This document shows positions 43,882 through 51,501 of a DNA stretch of 64,000 nucleotides, piece by piece. Under the pieces are notes generated by a model that worked only from the letters and a program-made list of their open reading frames with translations, ran no database searches and had not been told where the DNA came from. Origin of the DNA: Bacteroidota bacterium (GTDB lineage Bacteria; Bacteroidota; Bacteroidia; Bacteroidales; FEN-979); contig JAPLDF010000030.1 in assembly GCA_026391835.1 (NCBI GenBank), positions 1 to 64,000 on the forward strand. Direction: 5' to 3'. A program made the translations under genes and the position numbers. The first letter of the stretch is position 1; each line of letters opens with the position of its first letter.

Positions 43882-45231
43882 ATGAAAACAAAAACAACCC
43901 ATAAAGCATCAGCGATTTTCGCCACAATTTGCTTATTATTCGCAGGAGAATCCCCGGCCAGGGCCGATAAAGTGATCACCAGCGGAACCACCTTCAAGGT
44001 AACTGCCGGGACCACGGTGGTCTCCGCAGAAAACCTGGTGGTCAAAAGCGGGGCCACCCTCGACAATGCCGGTACGCTCATCCTGAAAAAGGGCCTTACC
44101 AACGAATATGCCACGCCAAATTCCATCGGATCCGGCACGGCAGAGTTTTCGGGGACGGCCAGTCAAACCATCAGCGGACAGAACATCATTCAACATCTCA
44201 ATACAAACAATTCAGCGGGGGTTACCATTGGCGGGAACACCAGGGTGAATGGAATACTTACATTAACAAGCGGCAAAGAGTTCCCCTCAGGATTCACGGG
44301 CACTTTCAGCTATCCTGTCGGAGATGATACCGGAACCCCGGAGTATTCGCCGGTCACCCTGACCTTTTCCGGCGGAACCTTCGGATCGGGTAATTATGCC
44401 GGTGTGAGCCTCAGGAATATCGTATATCCCGATCCGAACATCACGGGGAATTACCTGAACCGCTACTGGACAATCAGTCAGAGCGGGATCACCAGCTTCT
44501 CATGCAATGCATCATTTCAATATGTTGCCGCAGATGTGTCTGGTACAGAAAATAAACTGTCCTGCACCAGGGTAAACCCTGCACCCTGGGTGGCTTACGC
44601 GTTGACCAATGCGGCTGCGCACCAGTTAACGGCCCTGGGATTGGGTTCATTCGGATCGTTTACCGGGGTAAAAACCGCCACGCCTCCTGCAAACCAGGAA
44701 CTGGCGAACATCACCATTCCCAATGGGGTTTCAACCTGTTATGATGCCACGCAAATACTCACTATAGCCGGAAGTGGGAATGTGTTCCTGGTGGATAACG
44801 GAGGCAGTGTAACCCTTGTAGCCGGAAGTAAAGTATATATGCTGGCAGGAGCAAAGGTCAGCAGCGGCGGGTACCTTCATGGTTATATCACCACCAACGG
44901 TACTTACTGCGGTGCTGCGTTTAATCCGTTGGTGGCCAATACTTTTCTTAAGGAGGATGAACTGGGTGTAACACCGGGTGTAAAAAATCAGTTTGTCAAA
45001 TTGTATCCCAATCCCACGGCAGATATTGTTATTGTTGAGTTGGTGGGTACTGATGCAAACACGGTTGCCAGCGTAACAGTTTACAGCATGCAGGGATGCC
45101 AGCTCCTCCAAAAAACCATGATTGGCGATGCGAAATTGCAATTCTCACTTTCGGGCAGGCCGGTTGGCATGTACATGGTGCACGTGCAGTCGGGGGAGCG
45201 TTCGGAGATTGCGAAGGTCGTTAAAAACTAG
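43882..45231 (+). CDS. T9SS-sorted beta-helix-like surface protein
   Basis: A 449-residue exported protein with a signal peptide (about 1-28). The first part (TTFKVTAGTTVVSAENLVVK, then GATLDNAGTLILKKG) is repetitive and looks like a short beta-solenoid. A middle beta-sandwich (about 140-250) and a second solenoid-like stretch (about 290-345) follow. The last 80 residues are a type A T9SS sorting domain: VKLYPNPTADIVIVEL, VTVYSMQGCQLL, then SGRPVGMYMVHVQSGE. So it is exported through the type IX system and attached to the surface or released. It is the only member of this gene row with a recognisable sorting domain. Confidence 0.8.
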   Translation: MKTKTTHKASAIFATICLLFAGESPARADKVITSGTTFKVTAGTTVVSAENLVVKSGATLDNAGTLILKKGLTNEYATPNSIGSGTAEFSGTASQTISGQNIIQHLNTNNSAGVTIGGNTRVNGILTLTSGKEFPSGFTGTFSYPVGDDTGTPEYSPVTLTFSGGTFGSGNYAGVSLRNIVYPDPNITGNYLNRYWTISQSGITSFSCNASFQYVAADVSGTENKLSCTRVNPAPWVAYALTNAAAHQLTALGLGSFGSFTGVKTATPPANQELANITIPNGVSTCYDATQILTIAGSGNVFLVDNGGSVTLVAGSKVYMLAGAKVSSGGYLHGYITTNGTYCGAAFNPLVANTFLKEDELGVTPGVKNQFVKLYPNPTADIVIVELVGTDANTVASVTVYSMQGCQLLQKTMIGDAKLQFSLSGRPVGMYMVHVQSGERSEIAKVVKN

Positions 45232-45402
45232 TTGAGAGCTTTGAAGCATTTACAGGTTAACATCGCTGAAGTATAAAAAAAACATGCAACTTTACATTGT
45301 GCTGTCTTAAAGAATAACCTGTGCCGGGAGTGTGAGGCAGAAACATGTGCATGTGCTGATTAATTTAGGGGATAAAGAGTTTCCGGTGTGAATTTCCCGT
45401 TG

Positions 45403-45410
45403 TATATTTG
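45403..45410 (+). promoter_or_regulatory. -7 box of TlpA-like gene
   Basis: TATATTTG fits the Bacteroidota -7 element and lies 44 bases before the chosen start at 45455, giving a normal leader length and supporting this start over the ATG at 45425. Confidence 0.5.
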
Positions 45411-45454
45411 TAAAAATTTTTACCATGACAATCCCTTACCTCAAGACCAAAACT

Positions 45455-46891
45455 ATGCGAATAACCGGGATAATTACAATCGTTGTGCTGCAAATGCTGA
45501 CCCTCTCCTTTTTCGCTTCAGCACAAACAAAAGATCTGACCCTCACCCTCCACCTCCGTGGTGTTTATGAAAGCAAAATCAGCCTGCTGGCGCTGACAAT
45601 TTCCAAAACGTTCAAACCCATTGTAGAGGTGCCGGGCATCAAAGATGGAGAAACAACAAAAATCACGATCCCCAAAGACAAACTTCCGGGAGAATTTGTA
45701 ATACGGTTCGATTATAAGGAGAATGAATCAAGCACGCCTTATCCCTCGGAGAAGAATATTTTTGCCTATCAGCAGGACCTGGAGCTGTGGGTAAGCCCGA
45801 AATATTGCAACAACGGCGACAGCACCCGGTTTCAGCCGGATGAACTGGAGAACGCAACATTTGTGAAGTTCTCAAAGGAAAATGGCAGGCAAAAAGAAAA
45901 AATCGGCCTGCTGCAGAATTTCCTGATGAACTATGATGATGCAGAATCAAAGTTTTACCTGCAGGGGATCAAAGAGTATGAGCAGCGGCGGGATGCCTAC
46001 AACCAGTGGCTGACCGCACGGGCCCTGGAAGATAAGGACCTGTTTGTGAGCAACCTGTATCATTTTCAGTATATTCCCCGGATTGCCCTCAGGGGAAGCG
46101 AAACCGACCGGATCCACAGCCTGATCGACCACTACTTTGACGGGATGGATTTCAAGGATCCCCTGCTGATCAAAACAGCCGAACTGAACAAATGGATGGA
46201 TGGTTATGTCAACCTGTACGGCCAGTTGTCGACCACCACCGCATTGCGTGACTCCCTGTTCCCGCTGGCAGGAAAAACCGCCATTGAAAAGGCCAAACAG
46301 GGGCATCCGCTGGTTTATGGCTGGATGGTGGATTATTTTTTCCGCGGCTATGAGTCAAACGGCATTACGGCAGGCATGAAGATCCTGGAACCCTATACGA
46401 ATGATCCAAACTGCCTCACCTCCAAAAGGCAGGAGATAGAGCGGAGGTTAAAAGGCATGGAAACACTTGTTGCCGGAAGCATTGCCCCTGACATTTCCAT
46501 GAAGGACCCGGCAGGCAACCTCTTCGAATTGAACAAGTTTAAGACATCCGGCAAGTACCTCCTGCTTTTATTCTGGTCGGCAGGATGCAGCCACTGTATG
46601 GAAACGGTCGATGCTCTTTATCCATGGCAACAGCAACCGGAGTTAAAAGACAGCATATCGGTGCTGGCCATCAGCCTTGATGAAACCGACACAGAAATTC
46701 CAGCCTGGGAAAAAAAGATCAAAGAACTTGGCGGATGGAAGCACCTGCGCGCAGCGGAGGGCGTTCGCAGCAAAGTTGCTGCCGATTACTATGTACTGGC
46801 AACACCGGTGATGGTGGTGCTTGATCCAAATACAAGAAAAATTATCGCCACACCCAACACCTTGAATGAACTATTGAAAGTCCTTCAATAG
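45455..46891 (+). CDS. TlpA-like thioredoxin-fold envelope protein
   Basis: Exported thiol-disulfide protein of 478 residues. The start was set at the Met that begins the signal peptide (MRITGIITIVVLQMLTLSFF). A beta-rich segment (about 25-110) and a helical middle (about 110-335), as in DUF4369/DUF5106-type relatives, precede the thioredoxin fold (about 345-478). Its active site is CSHC (Cys near 378 and 381) in LLLFWSAGCSHCMETVD; the cis-Pro loop is YYVLATPVMVVLDP. Such proteins reduce disulfides in the periplasm or help in cytochrome maturation. The neighbours give no clear substrate. Confidence 0.8.
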   Translation: MRITGIITIVVLQMLTLSFFASAQTKDLTLTLHLRGVYESKISLLALTISKTFKPIVEVPGIKDGETTKITIPKDKLPGEFVIRFDYKENESSTPYPSEKNIFAYQQDLELWVSPKYCNNGDSTRFQPDELENATFVKFSKENGRQKEKIGLLQNFLMNYDDAESKFYLQGIKEYEQRRDAYNQWLTARALEDKDLFVSNLYHFQYIPRIALRGSETDRIHSLIDHYFDGMDFKDPLLIKTAELNKWMDGYVNLYGQLSTTTALRDSLFPLAGKTAIEKAKQGHPLVYGWMVDYFFRGYESNGITAGMKILEPYTNDPNCLTSKRQEIERRLKGMETLVAGSIAPDISMKDPAGNLFELNKFKTSGKYLLLLFWSAGCSHCMETVDALYPWQQQPELKDSISVLAISLDETDTEIPAWEKKIKELGGWKHLRAAEGVRSKVAADYYVLATPVMVVLDPNTRKIIATPNTLNELLKVLQ

Positions 46892-46907
46892 ACACAGTTT
46901 TATCCTG

Positions 46908-47040
46908 AGCTTATACAAAGCTTATACAACAGCATATAGAAAGCTTATTCGAAGCATATACAAGAGCATATACAACTCCTGATAAAACCCTGATGAAACC
47001 CTGATGAAATCCTGATGAAATCCTGATGAAACCCTGATGG
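46908..47040. repeat. two adjacent 11-12 bp tandem arrays
   Basis: Six units of the AGCTTATACAA type (11 or 12 bases, imperfect) at 46908-46976 pass directly into about six units of the CCCTGATGAAA/TCCTGATGAAA type at 46977-47040. The second array is nearly exact in its last four units. Confidence 0.85.
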
Positions 47041-47070
47041 TTCAGGCCAGTTTTTGCGTTCCACAAGGTC
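47035..47070 (-). pseudogene. partial duplicate of LytTR regulator gene 3' end
   Basis: This 36-base stretch repeats the 3' end of the neighbouring regulator gene (47220-47256), including its stop codon and the codons for the last residues, with a one-base deletion and a few changes. It is joined to the end of the 11-bp array. Confidence 0.7.
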
Positions 47071-47226
47071 CTGACATTTACCGCATTAACGCCCATTTTA
47101 AATACGAAATACAACCTACAAAGTACAAACGAAAGTGGGGAGTACAAAGTTCGAAAGACGAACAACGGCCTGCTAATCCCAAACTTTGTACTTCGTCATT
47201 CGTCCTTCGTACTTAACACTGATGGT

Positions 47227-47955
47227 TCAGGCCAGCTTTTTGCGTTCGACAAGATCAAAAAAGGCCTTGTGGTAGGTTTCACTGACCGGAATATACTGGT
47301 CGCCGATTTTTATCCGGTTGCGTTCGATCGATTCGATCTTGTCCAGTGCAATAAAAAACGATTTGTGAACCCGGCAGAACTGAGGTTCGTGTAAAATCTC
47401 CTCCAGTTTCCGGGCATTCATGAGCGTCATGATCCTTCGTGTTTTTGTAACGATCCGCCAGTAATCGCCCATACCCTCCACATAAAGTACATCGTTGTTC
47501 TCGATGCGTTCCATGCGGGTTTCAGTTTTCACAAAGAAAAAGGAGGTTTCAGCGGTTTTGGCTTTACCGTTTTCAGGCTTGGCGGTACCTGAATCAAGCT
47601 GCATGCGCTCATACACCTTGTTCACGCCTTTTATAAACCGTTCAAAGGAGATCGGTTTCAGCATGTAATCCACGACGTCGAGTTCAAAACCCTGGATGGC
47701 GTACCGTTCATAGGCCGTGGTGAAAATTACGAAGGGGCGGTGTTTCAGGGCATTCAGCAGCTGGATGCCTGTGAGTTCCTCCATCTGTATATCCAGGAAG
47801 ATAAGATCAATCTTGTTGGTCCGGATATATTCGATGGACTCTATGGCATTGTCGAATGTTTTCAGGAGGTTCAGGAATGCCACTTTGGAACAGTAATCCT
47901 TGATGATGTCGAGGGCCAGGGGCTCATCGTCAATCGCAATACAGTTGATACTCAT
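47227..47955 (-). CDS. LytTR-type response regulator
   Basis: DNA-binding regulator of 242 residues. The receiver domain carries the acidic pair in IAIDDEPLALD (6-16), the phosphoacceptor in DLIFLDIQMEE (about 51-61) and Lys in DYMLKPISF. The LytTR domain (about 140-240) shows FFFVKTETRMERI, YVEGMGDYWRIVT and FCRVHKSFFIALDKIESIE. It overlaps the upstream kinase gene by four bases, so the pair is co-translated. Targets are unknown. A partial duplicate of its 3' end lies about 185 bases beyond the stop. Confidence 0.94.
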   Translation of the reverse strand: MSINCIAIDDEPLALDIIKDYCSKVAFLNLLKTFDNAIESIEYIRTNKIDLIFLDIQMEELTGIQLLNALKHRPFVIFTTAYERYAIQGFELDVVDYMLKPISFERFIKGVNKVYERMQLDSGTAKPENGKAKTAETSFFFVKTETRMERIENNDVLYVEGMGDYWRIVTKTRRIMTLMNARKLEEILHEPQFCRVHKSFFIALDKIESIERNRIKIGDQYIPVSETYHKAFFDLVERKKLA

Positions 47956-48977
47956 ATCCAGAGGATTAATTGAACATTAAACAAATCGTCAGATGAAGTT
48001 ATTTCAAGTTTATGTTTGCCGGGGTAAAGCAGGTTGAGCCTGCGCCGGATGTTTGTCAACCCGATGCCGCCGACCTGGTCGGTTGCATTGTTCCCGTTTT
48101 TCCTGACGTGGTTGGTAACGTCAAACAGGATTTGTTGCGCGCCGATAGACAAATTGATCGTAATACCCGGGTTTGACACCGTCCGGCTCCCATGTTTGAA
48201 GGCGTTTTCAACAAAAGGGATGAGCAGCATGGGTGCGATGGTCCGCCCGTCCAGATTACCGGAAATGTTAAACGCCACAAAATCTTTGTGCCTGATCCGG
48301 AGTTTTTCAAGTTCTATAAAACTTTTCAGGTATTCGATCTCCTTCTCCAGCAGAACGCTGTCGGTGGTTGCATCGTACAGCATATACCGCATGATCGACG
48401 ACATTTTCATCACCGCCTCGGGGGCATCTTCCGATTTTTTATACACAAGCGAATAAATGTTGTTCAGTGTGTTGAACAAAAAATGTGGATTTATCTGCGA
48501 ACGGAGTAGTGCCAGTTCTCCCGATTGTTTTTCAAGCAGCAATTCGGTTCTCAGCTTCTGTGTGTCAAACCAGCCAATGGCAAGCTGGATCAGCAGGGCG
48601 TAAATACCATAGATGATTACCAGGCGCAGGGAGTTAAACCACCAGCTTTTATCAACGTTCAGTAAGTTTGGTGACTTCAGGTGGCTGAACCCGATGTGTT
48701 TCCAGAACAGGTATTCAATTCCCACCCTGAGGGGAATAAGGATGACAATAACAGCAATCAGCAGGAGAATCGGATAGAGCTTGCGTTTCCGTGTGAAAAA
48801 TAATCCGTAAACGATGTAGAAACAATAAAAGGTGATGAAACTGGTGATCGGGTATATGGTTATCTCCTCAAACGGATCGTATTTGGTACCCGACCACATG
48901 GCAATGGTCAGCAGAATCTGGTTGAACATGTAAATCCAGAAAGCAACATGGATCAGGATTTTGTATTTCAGCTTCAT
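47952..48977 (-). CDS. LytS-like sensor histidine kinase
   Basis: Membrane kinase of 341 residues without a large sensor domain. Four membrane helices occupy about residues 5-150 (for example FITFYCFYIVYGLFF). The His_kinase box is LLRSQINPHFLFNTLNNIYS (His near 170), followed by the ATPase boxes PMLLIPFVENAFKHG and the GGIGLTNIRRRLNLLYP lid. Such kinases pair with LytTR regulators; the partner gene overlaps its stop by four bases. Confidence 0.94.
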   Translation of the reverse strand: MKLKYKILIHVAFWIYMFNQILLTIAMWSGTKYDPFEEITIYPITSFITFYCFYIVYGLFFTRKRKLYPILLLIAVIVILIPLRVGIEYLFWKHIGFSHLKSPNLLNVDKSWWFNSLRLVIIYGIYALLIQLAIGWFDTQKLRTELLLEKQSGELALLRSQINPHFLFNTLNNIYSLVYKKSEDAPEAVMKMSSIMRYMLYDATTDSVLLEKEIEYLKSFIELEKLRIRHKDFVAFNISGNLDGRTIAPMLLIPFVENAFKHGSRTVSNPGITINLSIGAQQILFDVTNHVRKNGNNATDQVGGIGLTNIRRRLNLLYPGKHKLEITSSDDLFNVQLILWI

Positions 48978-49150
48978 GTAGTATGAATTATACCACTAAA
49001 TTAATGATAAATCAGACAGTTGCAACAATTATTTGAAGCAAATCGACAGGATGCCCGGTTTATTCGGCATGCTCTCAGAAATAACCGACAACCGAAAACG
49101 GGCTGGCTGCCAGGAAAGACGGGTTCCCCGGAAAACCAGCAAAGCAGTAA

Positions 49151-50041
49151 TTACTGAATGACGACCTTTTTAGAGATTCCGAAGGAACCTGAACCCAGTT
49201 TTAAAAGGTAGAGGCCGGCGGGAAGAGACCTGGTATCCACTTCGGTCTCGTTTTCGCCCTGTGTCGCCTCCACTTTTTGTTCACAAACAACCATCCCCCG
49301 ACTGTCGAACAGCCGAAGTGCAAGCTGATCCGGGCTTTCTGAATAAAACCGGGCACTGAAGGAGCCGTTTGCCGGGTTTGGTGAAACGTAAAGATGTTTT
49401 ACAGATCCCGGTCCGGCGTCAATGCCGTCCACACTGCCCTGAAATTGCAACTCATCAAGCCAGAGGAAATCGTCAGCTGCCGGCACCGCACCGCTTGAGG
49501 AGAGGAAAATCATGCACGTGTCGGGTTGCTGGCCATCATAGTAGGTAAAGGGGATGTCGAAATTCCTCCAGATCATGACCATCCCGGATAAAGCCTGGTG
49601 ACAGATGGCGACGACTTTTCTTGACGCGGTTGGTGCGTCCCAGCGGGTGAGGGTGACATCCATGTACCCGATCCCGCTTCCGTACATCATATACTGCCAT
49701 TTCCCGGCAAAACTCGCAGGCCGCAGGCTAAAGGGATAACCCGACACCTGCAGGCGGGATGCCTGGTCCAGCGCCCCGCAAACCGCGATTCCCGGAACAA
49801 CGCCCATTCCGGGAACCTCCGTAGCAGTAAGTTTGAGGAACGAATTCCCGGTTGAACCCGGGGTGCCTTTGGTACATGTGAAAATACCGGTTCCGGCGGT
49901 GGAAGGATTCAGATTGTCCCACTGGTCGGGCATGTCGTATGCCCCAACCGTTGACCAGTTTTCAAAGCCGTTGTTGGGAACCTGGGCCCTGGTCATTGCG
50001 GCAGCAAAAACCAGGAAAAGAATGAAGGAGAATTTTCTCAT
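49151..50041 (-). CDS. T9SS-sorted secreted protein
   Basis: A 296-residue exported protein with a signal peptide (about 1-19). The mature part begins QVPNNGFENWSTVGAYDMPD, a pattern common in carbohydrate-binding-like beta-sandwich domains (PCMD or GBD-like); this domain spans to about 205. The final 75 residues are a type A sorting domain (LYVSPNPANGSFSARF, LRLFDSRGMVV, LPAGLYLLKLGSG, KKVVIQ). A TACTTTTG box at 50094-50087 on the minus strand lies 45 bases upstream of the start. No enzyme motif is visible. Confidence 0.75.
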   Translation of the reverse strand: MRKFSFILFLVFAAAMTRAQVPNNGFENWSTVGAYDMPDQWDNLNPSTAGTGIFTCTKGTPGSTGNSFLKLTATEVPGMGVVPGIAVCGALDQASRLQVSGYPFSLRPASFAGKWQYMMYGSGIGYMDVTLTRWDAPTASRKVVAICHQALSGMVMIWRNFDIPFTYYDGQQPDTCMIFLSSSGAVPAADDFLWLDELQFQGSVDGIDAGPGSVKHLYVSPNPANGSFSARFYSESPDQLALRLFDSRGMVVCEQKVEATQGENETEVDTRSLPAGLYLLKLGSGSFGISKKVVIQ

Positions 50042-50086
50042 ATAAGGAATTTATGGATTTCTGAACGGGTAATTGGTTAAAAAGCA

Positions 50087-50094
50087 CAAAAGTA
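50087..50094 (-). promoter_or_regulatory. -7 box of T9SS cargo gene
   Basis: TACTTTTG on the minus strand, the same variant found before the genes at 2519 and 7058, positioned 45 bases before the start of the gene ending at 49151. Confidence 0.45.
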
Positions 50095-50134
50095 ATGGAA
50101 TTCACATTTGTTTTTCCAGCAAGGCATATTTTGC

Positions 50135-50142
50135 TAAATTTG
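50135..50142 (+). promoter_or_regulatory. -7 box of the gene at 50160
   Basis: TAAATTTG, 17 bases ahead of the ATG at 50160; supports that start over the earlier in-frame ones, which lie upstream of the promoter. Confidence 0.45.
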
Positions 50143-50159
50143 TCTTTCGGCCCAGAGGT

Positions 50160-51440
50160 ATGAATAAAATTTTTCAGTTCCTTCTAGTTTGTCTTTGTTT
50201 GGGATTGCTTACTGCAAGCCATCTGTCTGCACAGGACAGGTATAAGTTTTTTTACGGCAAGGTGGTTGACCAGGTCAGCAAAAAGCCGGTTGCCAATGTC
50301 AACCTTTCGATACCCGGATCAAAGACGGGGACCGTTACCGGGAAGAACGGGGAGTTCTCATTTTTCACTGACTCGATCCCGGCCAGCCTGGTTGTAAGCC
50401 ATGTCGGCTATGTGACGAAAAATATCATACTCGATGCAACGTCATATTCCCTTACCATCTATTTGCTGCCTGCGGTGGCAGAGCTGGCTGAAGTTGAAAT
50501 AAAGGCCAATGCGAACGAGGCGTTTTTCAAAGACGATCACTACGCGGTGCTTGACTACGAGATTGACAGCAACATGGTTTACCTGCTGATATTCAGACAA
50601 TACCTGTCGAAATCGGAGTTGATTTGCAAAAGCATATATGGTGATACGGTTGCAACATCCACCCCCTTTTATTTCAGGCCCTACCGGCTTTTCAGGGACT
50701 GCCTGGGAGCATTGCACGTACTGAGCCATGATTCAGGATTCCAGGTATTCAGGCAGGGGAACCTGCTTCACCTGATCCACGCAGTGAACCTGAAGAAATT
50801 CGACGATGTGCTGAAAAATTGTGTGGCTGCTACGCCGGAGGTGCTGTTTTTTCAGCGAGTCACCGATCTCGGGCAGGGGGTGGAGTATTATGGCATAAAC
50901 AGGAAGACCTTCAAAAAAAACGCCATTTCCCGGGTCGGGGATGAGAAAAAAAAGAAAATGCTGCGGCGCAATTCTGAAGATGCCTGGCTGATGGGAAGCA
51001 TGGTTCCGCCTGATTCAAGGGAGGATTTTGTAACCTGGAACTATGTTCATAAAATACTGTACCGGCCCATCAAGACATCGCTGTACCGTATAGGCGAGTT
51101 CACCTGTATTTTTAATACGCCCGACCGGCAGATTGAGTTTTACGACCTCACCGGTAATTTTTCGTACAAACTTGCGCTGAGAACCGACCAGGTCAGCGAC
51201 GGGCGGTGGACAAATGATGTTATAATTGATGAACGGTCGGGGAAAGTGTATACCACATTTGTTTCCAACGGACAATACAGCCTGTATGGGATTGATCTGA
51301 ATTCAGGGGTGTTGAAAAAACGCATGATGTTTGTGCATTACTATCCCGAAAAGATCAGGGTGTACAATGATTTTGTTTATTACCTGTACAATGTGCCGGG
51401 CGACCCGGACAACAAGATGTTGTACAGGCAGAAGTTCTGA
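50160..51440 (+). CDS. carboxypeptidase-regulatory-like-domain envelope protein
   Basis: Exported protein of 426 residues with a signal peptide (about 1-25). The N-terminal domain (FYGKVVDQVSKKPVANVNLS onward, about 31-115) is the carboxypeptidase-regulatory-like fold that also opens SusC/TonB receptors in Bacteroidota. The rest (about 120-426) has a repeated strand pattern of beta-propeller type with many Tyr/Asp (for example LYRIGEFTCIF and YDLTGNFSYKL) and no known motif. No TonB box or barrel is present, so this is not a SusC receptor. A promoter-like TAAATTTG and an AGAGGT ribosome-binding-like sequence precede the start. An intrinsic terminator is shared with the convergent peptidase gene. 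Confidence 0.7.
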   Translation: MNKIFQFLLVCLCLGLLTASHLSAQDRYKFFYGKVVDQVSKKPVANVNLSIPGSKTGTVTGKNGEFSFFTDSIPASLVVSHVGYVTKNIILDATSYSLTIYLLPAVAELAEVEIKANANEAFFKDDHYAVLDYEIDSNMVYLLIFRQYLSKSELICKSIYGDTVATSTPFYFRPYRLFRDCLGALHVLSHDSGFQVFRQGNLLHLIHAVNLKKFDDVLKNCVAATPEVLFFQRVTDLGQGVEYYGINRKTFKKNAISRVGDEKKKKMLRRNSEDAWLMGSMVPPDSREDFVTWNYVHKILYRPIKTSLYRIGEFTCIFNTPDRQIEFYDLTGNFSYKLALRTDQVSDGRWTNDVIIDERSGKVYTTFVSNGQYSLYGIDLNSGVLKKRMMFVHYYPEKIRVYNDFVYYLYNVPGDPDNKMLYRQKF

Positions 51441-51445
51441 CCATT

Positions 51446-51479
51446 AAAAAAGGCTGTTTCGTTTGATTCGAAACAGCCT
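51446..51479 (-). terminator. intrinsic terminator between convergent genes
   Basis: AGGCTGTTTCG (51451-51461) pairs perfectly with CGAAACAGCCT (51469-51479), loop of seven. The A-run at 51446-51450 becomes a T-run on the minus strand, so it ends the S46 peptidase transcript; it may also slow the plus-strand one. Confidence 0.85.
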
Positions 51480-51501
51480 CTCCCGTATTGGGTAATAATT
51501 C

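Larger units (their letters stand above)
46892..47226. other. repeat-rich intergenic region
   Basis: 335 bases without a gene. It contains two consecutive 11-12 bp tandem arrays (46908-46976 and 46977-47040), a partial copy of the end of the LytTR regulator gene (47035-47070), and an AT-rich stretch (about 47100-47215) with AAGTACAAA/TTTGTACTT-type inverted repeats. Confidence 0.8.

Noticed and set aside
50160-51440. SusC/TonB-dependent receptor
   Set aside because: The N-terminal carboxypeptidase-regulatory-like domain is shared, but the protein is far too short and has no plug or barrel.
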